Source of the DNA: Candidatus Sulfopaludibacter sp. SbA3
GTDB taxonomy: Bacteria; Acidobacteriota; Terriglobia; 20CM-2-55-15
NCBI GenBank assembly: GCA_945865815.1
Contig: CAMBFR010000022.1
Span: 1-42,135 of the forward strand
Direction: 5' to 3'
Length of the DNA: 42,135 nucleotides
Below, one piece after another: positions 16,039 through 24,309 of the stretch. The translations under genes were made by a program, and so were the position numbers. Positions within the stretch are counted from its first letter, which is position 1. Each line of letters opens with the position of its first letter. A model generated the notes under the pieces. That model was not told the DNA's origin, searched no databases, and saw only the letters and a list, made by a program, of their open reading frames with translations.

Positions 16039-16608
16039 ATGAGTATGTTTTTCGCGGCACTGCTGCTGCTTCAAGCCAGCTCGGTCGTCGTAGACAATCC
16101 TCTCTTCAAGGTCGTTAAGAACGATGCGCCCTGCGCTTCGGCGGCCACAAAGTGTGGCGATCGCGTTATCGTTGCGCTGGGCGCAATCACACTGAACAGG
16201 CGTCAGATGCAACGCGGCGATATCGAGATATTCAGGGAAAACGCCAGTTACTCCAAACCACAGGGTGGCAATTTTCTGGAGGTATCCATGAAACCGGGAC
16301 GTCCGCCGGTAAAGACTCCCCGCGAAACTATTGCGCCCGACAAGAACTTCATATTGTACGAGACCGACGCATTCCGGGTGTTTGAGGAACGGCTTGAGCT
16401 GAATGATACCCGGCCCCGGCACAGCCACAATCAGCGGATGGTCATCGTGCTGAACCGGACGAAGCTCCTCCAGCAGCCCGAAGGTGAGCCCCAGTTCGTG
16501 CGCGACAACGTTCCCGACGATATACGTTTCACCGAGGCGGGCATTCATACGGTGACGAACATAGGAGAAAACCCGCACCGCGCCATCATTATCGAGTTGA
16601 AACAATAG
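16039..16608 (+). CDS. Small exported cupin-like protein
   Basis: The 189-residue protein has a short hydrophobic N-terminus that could serve as a signal peptide. The remainder is beta-rich and looks like a single cupin barrel: RPRHSHNQRMVIVL gives the first His cluster (HxH) and FTEAGIHTVTNIG the second. Metal ligation at HSH and the later His is likely. The function is unknown; related small cupins are common near secreted proteins in acidobacteria. It is divergent from the molybdoenzyme gene. RBS AAAGGTGG lies close upstream. Confidence 0.55.
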   Translation: MSMFFAALLLLQASSVVVDNPLFKVVKNDAPCASAATKCGDRVIVALGAITLNRRQMQRGDIEIFRENASYSKPQGGNFLEVSMKPGRPPVKTPRETIAPDKNFILYETDAFRVFEERLELNDTRPRHSHNQRMVIVLNRTKLLQQPEGEPQFVRDNVPDDIRFTEAGIHTVTNIGENPHRAIIIELKQ

Positions 16609-16619
16609 GCGTTGCCGGC

Positions 16620-16647
16620 TTGACATCGGTCAGCGACCCGTTATTTA
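16620..16647 (+). promoter_or_regulatory. Promoter candidate for TonB-dependent receptor 1
   Basis: TTGACA (16620-16625) and TATTTA (16642-16647) are 16 bases apart. The transcript would begin near 16655, leaving a leader of about 65 nt before the receptor start. Confidence 0.5.
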
Positions 16648-16718
16648 CTCGCTCAACTTCAATGAGTTACAGGTTTTCAGGCGATAGGGTCGTCCAAATT
16701 TCACTTGGAGGAAACTGA

Positions 16719-19700
16719 ATGAAACGCAGCATCAGTCTGCTTTTGGGTGTTTTGTGTGTGGTCTCGACTGTTGGCTGGGCACAGTCAACGGCGCAGATCA
16801 GCGGGGCGGTAACGGATCAGAGCGGCGCAATATTGCCGGGAGTGGAAGTAACAGTGACGCAGATCGACACCGGTCTGACGCGCGCCGCCGTGACCAATGA
16901 AACGGGCGGTTACGTTTTTCCAAACCTGCCGGTCGGTCCGTATCGGCTGGAAGCGGCCCTTCCGGGATTCCGGACCTATGCCCAAACCGGAATCGTGCTC
17001 GCAGTGGGCGGCAATCCGGTCATTAACGTCCTGCTCGAGGTTGGCCAGGTTTCGGAAACCGTCGAAGTTCAGGCAGACGCGGCTCTGGTTGAAACCCGCA
17101 GCACCGGCGTCGGCCAGTTGATCGACAACGTGCGTGTGCTCGAGCTGCCGCTCAATGCGCGCCAGGTCACCGAGTTGATCATTCTTTCGGGCGCCGCTGT
17201 CGGCGGAGGAGCCCAGGCTACGCCGAGAACCTGGCCGACAGACAGTATTTCGGTCGGTGGCGGACTGCAGAACGGCCTGACATACATACTGGATGGCGGA
17301 ACACACAACGATCCCTACAGCAATCTCAACCTCCCGCTGCCGTTTCCGGATGCGCTCCAGGAATTCAAGGTGGAAACCAGCGCCGTCCCGGCCCAGTACG
17401 GGCAACACTCGGCCGGCGCCATAAACGCCGTCACGAAGTCGGGAACCAACGAGTTCCATGGCAGCCTGTTCGAATTCGTGCGCAACAAGGTGTTCAACGC
17501 GGCCAATGGGTACACCCAGAAGAAGGACGGACTCAAGCGCAATCAGTTCGGCGGTGTCATAGGCGGACCGGTCGTCAGAAATAAGCTTTTCTTCTTTGCG
17601 GGACACCAGAGGACGCTGCAACGATCCGAACCGAATAACGTTGTCAGCTACGTTCCAACGGCGCAGATGCTCGCCGGAGACTGGACCACTGTCACCTCGC
17701 CGGCCTGCAACAACAACCGGCAGATCACCTTGAGGGCGCCGTTTGTTAACAATCGGATCAACCCTGCATTGTTCTCGAATGCGTCTCTGAATCTCACAAA
17801 ACTGCTTCCCTCCACCGCGAATCCATGCGGCCAGATCGTTTTCGGCCGCCGGGAGAACGCTAACGAGACCATGACTTTGGGAAGAATGGACTACCAATGG
17901 AGCGAGAAGCACTCCGTGTTCGGACGTTATGAGGGTGGAGCCATGGAAACCCCGAACGACTACGATGGAAAGAACCTGCTTTCGCTCAGTATTCCGGACT
18001 ACGTGAGAAATTTCCACTCGTTGGTTCTGAGCGACACCTATTCGCTGAACCCCAGCACCGTGAATTCTTTCCGGGGGACTTTGATTCGCAGCGTCAACGA
18101 CAAGAACCTGCTTCAGGACTTCACCAACTACACCGACTTGGGAGTAAAGGGTCTCTATTTCCCGGCAGGAATGAAGAAGTTTATGAGGCTGACCATAAAT
18201 GGCGGCTTCAGTATCAACATGAGTTCCCCGGGCCTGACGAACACAACCACCTTCCAGTTTGCCGACGATTTGAGTGTGATCCGCGGATCGCACCAGATCG
18301 GGTTGGGAGTCAATTACATCCACTCGAACATGAACTATATCTCGAGCACCTGGACTGCCGGCCGTATGCAGTTCAACGCTTCCAACACCGGGCTCGGCCT
18401 GGGTGATTTCATGCTTGGCCGGCCGAACAACTGGTCGCAGGATCAGATTGCGGCGCAATATCTCCGGCAAAACTACACCGGTCTTTATGTGCAGGACACC
18501 TGGAAGGCTAACTCCAGGCTGACATTGAATGCCGGCCTGCGCTGGGAACCGTTCTCTTTTCCGTTCGATGCCAGGGCCAAATCCGCCCGCTTCGAGAGGG
18601 AATGGTTTGATCAGGGTCTGCGAAGCACCGTGTTCAAGAACGCACCGGCCGGAATTCTGTTTCCGGGCGACCCCGGGGTTGCGGACATCGGCACCGCGCT
18701 CAATGAAACCCGCTGGATGCACTTTGCCCCCCGCCTGGGATTTGCATGGGATCCAAAGGGTGATGGCCTGACGGTGGTTCGCGCGGCGTACGGGATATTT
18801 TTCGACTATCCGCACTTGAACGGTTTTGGCGGACTTCGGAATTCGCCGCCGCGAGGCGGCATTATTTCCATAGCGAATCCGATCGGTGGCTTTGACGATC
18901 CGTGGCTGGGGTATCCGGGAGGAAATCCTCTCCCGATTCCAATCAGCGAAAACGTTGTTTTTCCGACAGCGGCTGTTTACACGGTTCTTCCGCAGGATCT
19001 CAAGACCTCGTATATCAATCAGTGGAACTTGAACATCCAGAAACAGCTCGGTTCGGATTGGCTCGTGGCGGGAAACTATATCGGAAGCCAGGTGGTTCAT
19101 CAGTTGGTTGGAATTGAGGCGAATCCGGCCGTCTACATCCCGGGCGCCAGTTGCGTGATCGCCGGGCGGACTTATACTCCGTGTTCCGCGACGGGCAACA
19201 CCAACCAGCGCCGCGTGTTGAATTTGTCTGATCCAACGAAGGGACAGTACTTCAGCAACATCGTCGAAGTGAGTGACGGCGGAACGCGCAGCTATAACGG
19301 GTTGGTGCTTTCAATCCAGAAGCGGCGCACGCGGGGCGTCACCGTGCAGGGGAATTACACGTTGTCGCACTGCATCGACCAGGGGTATTCCGACGTCATT
19401 CAGACCGCCGGTTCCTACATTGCCGGACGCCGTGGCGCGAACAAGGGTAATTGCGAGCTCGATCGCCGTCACAACTTGAACATGTCGACGGTGTATGAGA
19501 CGCCAACGTTTTCCAACACCGCTTTGCGGGTGATTGGAACCGGTTGGCGGATTTCGGGAATCGTGCGCCTGCTGTCGGGAGCCCAGTTGACGATGTCGTC
19601 GGGTCTCGACAATGCATTGTCCGGCACGACCGATCAGACGGTTAACCAGATACTGGCCTCGCCGTACGTTGCCACCAAGACCAAGAACAGCTGGTTGAAT

Positions 19701-19979
19701 CCGGCGGCATTCGCACAGCCGGCATTGGGGACGTACGGGAATATGGGCCGTGCCAATGTCAGCGGGCCCGGAAGCATCCGGATCGATATGGGCGTGGTTC
19801 GAACGTTCCGTGTGACGGAAGGCCAGTCCCTCGAGTTTCGCGCCGAGGCGTTCAATGCGCCGAACCATTTGAATCCGGGGAATCCGATTACGACGCTCAC
19901 CGATTCGAACTTCGGCCGCATCCAGACCGCAGGTACGACTGAGCGCATTATGCAGATGGCTTTGAAGTACGTGTTCTAA
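16719..19979 (+). CDS. TonB-dependent receptor 1 (Oar-like)
   Basis: The 1086-residue outer-membrane protein has a signal peptide (cleavage near GWAQS), an N-terminal carboxypeptidase-regulatory-like domain (about 25-105: ISGAVTDQSGAILPGVEV, YRLEAALPGF), a plug region (about 120-230) and a large beta barrel. It ends in ALKYVF, the aromatic C-terminal residue expected for barrel assembly. This family is expanded in acidobacteria; the substrates are unknown and may be peptides or oligosaccharides. RBS GGAGG lies just before ATG 16719. It converges on the aldolase-like lipoprotein gene and belongs to a group with propeller copy 1. Confidence 0.9.
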   Translation: MKRSISLLLGVLCVVSTVGWAQSTAQISGAVTDQSGAILPGVEVTVTQIDTGLTRAAVTNETGGYVFPNLPVGPYRLEAALPGFRTYAQTGIVLAVGGNPVINVLLEVGQVSETVEVQADAALVETRSTGVGQLIDNVRVLELPLNARQVTELIILSGAAVGGGAQATPRTWPTDSISVGGGLQNGLTYILDGGTHNDPYSNLNLPLPFPDALQEFKVETSAVPAQYGQHSAGAINAVTKSGTNEFHGSLFEFVRNKVFNAANGYTQKKDGLKRNQFGGVIGGPVVRNKLFFFAGHQRTLQRSEPNNVVSYVPTAQMLAGDWTTVTSPACNNNRQITLRAPFVNNRINPALFSNASLNLTKLLPSTANPCGQIVFGRRENANETMTLGRMDYQWSEKHSVFGRYEGGAMETPNDYDGKNLLSLSIPDYVRNFHSLVLSDTYSLNPSTVNSFRGTLIRSVNDKNLLQDFTNYTDLGVKGLYFPAGMKKFMRLTINGGFSINMSSPGLTNTTTFQFADDLSVIRGSHQIGLGVNYIHSNMNYISSTWTAGRMQFNASNTGLGLGDFMLGRPNNWSQDQIAAQYLRQNYTGLYVQDTWKANSRLTLNAGLRWEPFSFPFDARAKSARFEREWFDQGLRSTVFKNAPAGILFPGDPGVADIGTALNETRWMHFAPRLGFAWDPKGDGLTVVRAAYGIFFDYPHLNGFGGLRNSPPRGGIISIANPIGGFDDPWLGYPGGNPLPIPISENVVFPTAAVYTVLPQDLKTSYINQWNLNIQKQLGSDWLVAGNYIGSQVVHQLVGIEANPAVYIPGASCVIAGRTYTPCSATGNTNQRRVLNLSDPTKGQYFSNIVEVSDGGTRSYNGLVLSIQKRRTRGVTVQGNYTLSHCIDQGYSDVIQTAGSYIAGRRGANKGNCELDRRHNLNMSTVYETPTFSNTALRVIGTGWRISGIVRLLSGAQLTMSSGLDNALSGTTDQTVNQILASPYVATKTKNSWLNPAAFAQPALGTYGNMGRANVSGPGSIRIDMGVVRTFRVTEGQSLEFRAEAFNAPNHLNPGNPITTLTDSNFGRIQTAGTTERIMQMALKYVF

Positions 19980-19988
19980 GGACGAAAG

Positions 19989-20018
19989 AAAAGGGGACGC
20001 ACCGGTGCGTCCCCTTTT
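19989..20018. terminator. Bidirectional terminator
   Basis: A perfect 30-bp palindrome with an A-run on one side and a T-run on the other (AAAAGGGG...CCCCTTTT) lies between the stops of two converging genes, receptor 1 and the lipoprotein at 20032. Confidence 0.9.
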
Positions 20019-20031
20019 CTTTTCCCGGCTC

Positions 20032-21684
20032 TTATTGACGCGGGTTTAGAGCCAGTCCGTTGGGAGCCTTCGGTATTGAATTGATATCGCTCGAACCCAG
20101 TACGACATGCTTCCAGTAGTCCCACTCCGGGTAGATCGCAGGAGTTGCAGTCTTTCCTGTCCCATCAAAGGCATTGACCGTGCCGCCGAGAGAAATCGCG
20201 ATCTGCTGAATCCTGGCGTTCATCTTTAGCGCGTGGGCCCGGCTTACCAGGGCGCGCGCCGACGGAGCTCCAAGCGCTATGCCGTGGTCCAGCAGCAGCG
20301 ACCCGTCTTTCGTTCCCATTACCATCGCAAGCGCTTTGCCCAGCTGGGGAGTGCTGATACAGGCCACGCAGGAGACTGGAGAGGGCGCGCCACCGGTAAA
20401 CTTCGTGATGTCGTAGATCGGCAGGCCGTCACCAATGAAGAGAGCCCCGTTCAGCATCGGGCGCAGCGGCACGGAACTCTGGCCGAAGGTGCGAAGTTCC
20501 GGTGTATGGGCGTGAATCACAGCCATGATGTCCGGCCGAGCCCGGTAGATTTCGCTGTGAATGAAACGTTCGGAGTACTGTGGCACATCGCCGGCCGTGA
20601 TCGGCCTGGTGTCGAGATCCGTTTCGATGACGTCGGCCGCAGTGACCATGCCCGGCGCTACATCATGCGGGATGAAGAAATGATCCGGATTGGTCCGGCT
20701 CCGCGCGCTGACGTGCGCAAGGCCGTCGGGAGTGAGAACGCCAATTTCCGCGGAGGCAAGGAGCCTGTTCGCAATCACGAGATCCTCGATGACAGCTTGA
20801 TCGGAATTCGGGTCCACCGGCGCAACAATTGCAGGATTTGGATTGCCGGAGAGATCGCGCGCGCCCATGAAGTTGAAGAACGCGGCAAACCGGTCGATAC
20901 GCTCGACTCTGCCGCTGGGTCCCGTATTCTCCACGCCGCCTGCCTCAGGTATTGCTGTTTCCCGGGTGAACACCATGTGGTTCAGCCGTCCTCCCACACC
21001 AATCTCGAAGAGCCGTTGCTCGGCTGCCATTCGCAATCCGAGAGCCCCGCTCACCATATTGTTCGTGGAGGGGCTGGCGACCACGGCGCCATGTCCGAAC
21101 GTCAGGATCGAGTTTCCCATCCCAAGCGACTCGGCCAGCGCCTTGCCCAGGGCCGGAGTATTGATGAGGCCGTTCTGTCCGCCCGGCGTCGGGCGAAGAT
21201 CAAAAACCGGGACCTGGCCGTTGTTTCTGGGCAGAGGCACGGAGCTCACGGAAAAGGCAACGAGTTCGGGAAGACTCGTGTAAGCGATCGCCATCACGTC
21301 GGGCCGCGCTTTGTAGATCTCTCCGTGGATGAAACGCTCATCGAGCGGGTCCGGGCGATTGCCTGCCACCGGGGCGCTTTCGAGGTCGCTCTCATAGATG
21401 TTGCCGGCGGTTACCAGAGCGGGTGATACGGCGTTCGATATGAAGTAGCGATCGGGATTCGTCCGGCTGCGTGCGCTTACATGTCCAAAGGCGCCAAGAA
21501 CCGCCATTTCTTTTGAAGAGAGCATCCGGTTGATCAGAACCAATTCCTCGATCAGGGCCTGGTCCCGGTTTGCGGATTCGTCAACGGCGGCCGGTGTCTC
21601 CGCTTCGGTTGGAGGAACCTCGTAAGAACAACCCCAAAGCAGCAGACTGAGCGAAAACAGACAGAGAAAGGTCCGGACTTTCAT
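20032..21684 (-). CDS. Lipoprotein with two class II aldolase/adducin-like domains
   Basis: The 550-residue protein has a lipobox (LLWGC, Cys19), so it is probably anchored in the envelope. It contains two tandem class II aldolase-like domains (about 40-240 and 290-500). In domain 2 the zinc ligands of fuculose-aldolase-type enzymes are all present: E378, H391 and H393 in HAHTPE, and H467 in LLDHG. In domain 1 the HxH pair is replaced by AYTS (residues 134-137) although E122 and H198 remain, so this domain is probably inactive. The substrate is unknown. It lies directly downstream of propeller copy 1 on the same strand. Confidence 0.8.
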   Translation of the reverse strand: MKVRTFLCLFSLSLLLWGCSYEVPPTEAETPAAVDESANRDQALIEELVLINRMLSSKEMAVLGAFGHVSARSRTNPDRYFISNAVSPALVTAGNIYESDLESAPVAGNRPDPLDERFIHGEIYKARPDVMAIAYTSLPELVAFSVSSVPLPRNNGQVPVFDLRPTPGGQNGLINTPALGKALAESLGMGNSILTFGHGAVVASPSTNNMVSGALGLRMAAEQRLFEIGVGGRLNHMVFTRETAIPEAGGVENTGPSGRVERIDRFAAFFNFMGARDLSGNPNPAIVAPVDPNSDQAVIEDLVIANRLLASAEIGVLTPDGLAHVSARSRTNPDHFFIPHDVAPGMVTAADVIETDLDTRPITAGDVPQYSERFIHSEIYRARPDIMAVIHAHTPELRTFGQSSVPLRPMLNGALFIGDGLPIYDITKFTGGAPSPVSCVACISTPQLGKALAMVMGTKDGSLLLDHGIALGAPSARALVSRAHALKMNARIQQIAISLGGTVNAFDGTGKTATPAIYPEWDYWKHVVLGSSDINSIPKAPNGLALNPRQ

Positions 21685-21708
21685 GTTGGTAATCCCCGAT
21701 TAGGTTTA

Positions 21709-21752
21709 AAAAACGAAACTAGCCGCGAACGATGAGGTCGTTCGCGGCTAGT
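21709..21752 (-). terminator. Terminator after propeller copy 1
   Basis: A 15-bp perfect stem (21718-21732 with 21738-21752, loop TGAGG) follows the stop of the propeller gene at 21779 on the minus strand, with TTCGTTTTTTAA after it. It separates that gene from the lipoprotein gene at 21684. Confidence 0.85.
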
Positions 21753-21778
21753 GACAGACGGACGGGAACGCGTATTAC

Positions 21779-22651
21779 CTAGTTATTGTTATTGTTCGTC
21801 GTCGATGCGGCGTCGTCGAACACTTCGGGCCAATAGTAGGTCTGAACGACGTTCCGCGCGCCACTGGGAACAATGATTTCCTTGTGGAAGGGATTCAATG
21901 CCACTCCGGAAGGCGCTACATTAGTCAGCTGTTGAACTGGAATTCTCCAGCGCGCAGGAACATCGCCGGTGTCGGTAACGCTCCAGGCGCAGATAGCCCC
22001 GCCTGCACATGCCGTAACGATCATGCCGCTGGGTGTGACGCCGATCTGGCCGCCGCCACCGCCGCCACCACCGACGCCAATGCCGCTCTTCGGTCCCTGG
22101 ATGGCTTTCAGCGGTTTGGCATTGCCGCTCGCGGTGCGGTTAAACACCAGCAGTGGGCCGCCACCAGCGCTCTTTACGACCATGAGGTCGCGCTTTGGAT
22201 CGATCGCGATTCCCGCATGACCGGCTCTTGTGCCTTTAATTAATGTGTCAGGTCCGCTGAGGACTCGCTTGGGAGCGACGTCACCGTTTGCCAACCGGTC
22301 AAACACGAGGATGGATTCGTACGGAGAGGTATTTGTTCCGACAGGGATCAATATCTCGCCGTTGTCGCCATCCACGAACGCCTTGTCGTTACCGTCATAA
22401 TCCGTTCCAAGAATCTGGGTCTTGGGTCCCCGGATATATCGGATCGGCGCAGCCTCTCCGCTAGATCCTGCACGGAATGTCAGGATGGCCTGGTTGAATG
22501 GGCTGCTCACGACGATTTCATCGTTCACTGCGTTGTACGAGAGGTTGTGCATCGTACGGCTGATGAGGGTCTTCTGTCCTTCAATAATTCTTACCGGGAG
22601 AGTGTCTTCTTTCGCCAACCTGGCGAAGGCCGCAATGATCGGCGTGTTCAC
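21779..22651 (-). CDS. Propeller protein copy 1, part after the in-frame UGA
   Basis: These 290 residues begin at GTG directly behind the UGA at 22652-22654 and are in the same frame as the preceding part. They continue the propeller repeats (units ending in APxRxIxGPKT). There is no signal peptide and no ribosome-binding site before the GTG. The first residues VNTPIIAAFARLAKED finish the blade that the upstream part begins. Cys residues in VTACAGGAICAW are shared with copies 3 and 4. The C-terminus is an Asn/Thr tail. The part is best read as the C-terminal section of one protein. Confidence 0.75.
   Translation of the reverse strand: MNTPIIAAFARLAKEDTLPVRIIEGQKTLISRTMHNLSYNAVNDEIVVSSPFNQAILTFRAGSSGEAAPIRYIRGPKTQILGTDYDGNDKAFVDGDNGEILIPVGTNTSPYESILVFDRLANGDVAPKRVLSGPDTLIKGTRAGHAGIAIDPKRDLMVVKSAGGGPLLVFNRTASGNAKPLKAIQGPKSGIGVGGGGGGGGQIGVTPSGMIVTACAGGAICAWSVTDTGDVPARWRIPVQQLTNVAPSGVALNPFHKEIIVPSGARNVVQTYYWPEVFDDAASTTNNNNN
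22609..22629 (-). promoter_or_regulatory. SECIS-like hairpin, copy 1
   Basis: In the mRNA, nucleotides 23-43 after the UGA form a stem with one mismatch and the loop AGGUU. The inner six pairs (UUCGCC with GGCGAA) are perfect. The loop starts 31 nt after the UGA and has G at its second position, which fits the bacterial SECIS pattern as I recall it. Confidence 0.65.
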
Positions 22652-24013
22652 TCAGTTGGGCACCAGGTACTCTTCCCGCTTACTGTCATAAGCAACGGCC
22701 TGTGGTTTTCCAAACTTCAATGACACGCGGCCGGCCGGCGCGCTGCGGATGGTGCGTATGGGCGCCACGTTTCCATTCGCCATGAGCGGGAAGGCGGAGG
22801 CCGAAGAGTTGCCCATGTTGGAAACCCAGACCTCTTTGTTCTTCGCATCGACGGAAACGCTTGCCGGATGATTCAGGCCGGTCTTGTCTCCCTTGATTGT
22901 TCTCGTTGGGGCCACATTGCCATTGTCGGTTGCCTTGAAAACGACGACCGAACTGTTGACGTCGTTGCCGACATACAGATCGCCGCTTTCGGGCTCGATG
23001 GAGAATCCGCCCATCCAGTTCAGTGTTGTGCGGTCACCCTGAATCTTGCGGATTGGAGCGACATCTCCGTTCGCGTCGAGCGGGTAAACCGTAATTGAAG
23101 GAGGATGCCAGGTGCCGGTTCCCGGGACCGTATACGTGCTGTCGTTGCCCCAGCTGCCGACGTACATCACCTTTCTTTTCACATCAACAGCGATCCCGTG
23201 GGCATCGAAGATTTGAGTTTTCGGTCCCTCGATGACGCGCAGGGGAGCGTCGTTGCCATTGGCGTCCTTGCGGTACACCACCACTTTCGGCGGGTACTGG
23301 ATTGTGACGAAAATTTCGCCCTTCTCTTCATCGAGCGCGGACTGGAAGTTCCGATGAGGAGTTCGCAGCCTGCGCTTCGGCGCCACATCGCCATTGGCTT
23401 CCGCATCAAACACAAATACGCTGTCTGCGGTGTCCATCGCGACCGAATAAATGTCGCCGTTCTTGTCGATCGAGAGGCCGTTGTTGTACTCGTTAAGAGT
23501 CTTCGGTCCCAAAATTACGCGCTTCGGCGTAGCTGCTGTGACGGTCGCCGGTGTGTTCTCCAGCCGGTTGAATACCTTAATGCTGAAGTGATTGGTGTCC
23601 TGCAGGACAACCTCGTCGCGCTCGGGATCGACCGCAATGGAACTGTAGATTGGATATGAGTCTTTGATCGTGCGGACCGGCATGCGGGTTATGTCGTTGG
23701 TTGCCCCGCCGTTCTGGGCCGCATGTACCGTCTGGTTCAACACGGCATACAAGCTGAACCCGGAACCGCTGGCCTGCTCCTGCAACGCGGCGATCGCGCT
23801 CGCGCCGTCACTCGGCGCTTCCAGGCAGGTATCTGCGTAAGAGGGTAGCTCTTCAACGGAAACCAATCGAGCAGATCCCATACTGCTTACCGGGTTCGCC
23901 GCCGGTGCAGCAGGCGATTCCGGCCGTTCAACGAAGGACAAGGAAAGGACTCCAAATGCGATCACCAGGACCGCAAGCCCCGCTCTCCTGCCTGTACTTC
24001 TTTCAAAACGCAT
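22652..24013 (-). CDS. Propeller protein copy 1, N-terminal part ending in an in-frame UGA
   Basis: The 453-residue part has a basic N-terminus, a hydrophobic export segment (AVLVIAFGVLSLSF), a conserved motif LPSYADTC with one Cys, and then repeated NHL-like units (VAVD...IxVFxxxxxGxxAPxRxIxGP). The frame ends with YLVPN and UGA, and continues without shift in the next 290 codons. If the UGA is read, the protein has 744 residues with selenocysteine at 454. RBS AGGAGG precedes the start. It is divergent from receptor 2. Confidence 0.8.
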   Translation of the reverse strand: MRFERSTGRRAGLAVLVIAFGVLSLSFVERPESPAAPAANPVSSMGSARLVSVEELPSYADTCLEAPSDGASAIAALQEQASGSGFSLYAVLNQTVHAAQNGGATNDITRMPVRTIKDSYPIYSSIAVDPERDEVVLQDTNHFSIKVFNRLENTPATVTAATPKRVILGPKTLNEYNNGLSIDKNGDIYSVAMDTADSVFVFDAEANGDVAPKRRLRTPHRNFQSALDEEKGEIFVTIQYPPKVVVYRKDANGNDAPLRVIEGPKTQIFDAHGIAVDVKRKVMYVGSWGNDSTYTVPGTGTWHPPSITVYPLDANGDVAPIRKIQGDRTTLNWMGGFSIEPESGDLYVGNDVNSSVVVFKATDNGNVAPTRTIKGDKTGLNHPASVSVDAKNKEVWVSNMGNSSASAFPLMANGNVAPIRTIRSAPAGRVSLKFGKPQAVAYDSKREEYLVPN

Positions 24014-24162
24014 AAGCCTCCTTCTCAGAAACCGTTCGTCAGCGATACGCCAAACGTGGCGATGTGGTTACGAGTTATCCAGCAACTCTAGCATCAGCCC
24101 GGCGCTCTCTCCACCTTTTAAAATAGCTTTAAGCCGCCTTTTTTCAGTGGCCACCGGGCTTC

Positions 24163-24191
24163 TTGACGCGGCGGGCTTGCTTGGTTATGAT
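24163..24191 (+). promoter_or_regulatory. Promoter of TonB-dependent receptor 2
   Basis: TTGACG (24163-24168), a 17-base spacer and TATGAT (24186-24191) make one of the best sigma-70-type promoters in the window. The transcript would start near 24198, about 110 bases before the receptor start. Confidence 0.6.
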
Positions 24192-24230
24192 GCGCCCACT
24201 ATTTGAGACTCCAAATTCGTGTGAGCCTGT

Positions 24231-24276
24231 CCGCACGCGGGTTTACGTGCGGCAATCTCGACGCACAGAGAGATTG
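24231..24276 (+). promoter_or_regulatory. Structured 5' leader of receptor 2 mRNA
   Basis: Two adjacent perfect hairpins lie in the untranslated leader: CCGCACG/CGTGCGG (24231-24252) and CAATCTC/GAGATTG (24253-24276). They touch without a gap. They may stabilise the mRNA or serve in regulation; no known riboswitch is recognised. Confidence 0.45.
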
Positions 24277-24309
24277 TTTCCGATTCAGGGGATAAAGGGG
24301 AGGTCCATC

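Noticed and set aside
15925-16626. Upstream extension of the sulfite oxidase-like gene
   Set aside because: It runs antisense through the cupin-like gene, and the twin-arginine signal marks the start at 15924.
16785-19100. 771-codon frame antisense to TonB receptor 1
   Set aside because: It is a shadow of the receptor gene: the product is rich in Arg, Val and His without any domain, and there is no start signal.
22652-22654. UGA read as tryptophan by an alternative genetic code
   Set aside because: UGA serves as the ordinary stop of many genes here (for example at 2245, 4298, 34157), and only the propeller genes carry an internal UGA.
24014-24162. Promoter of propeller copy 1
   Set aside because: No convincing -35/-10 pair on the minus strand could be found by eye.
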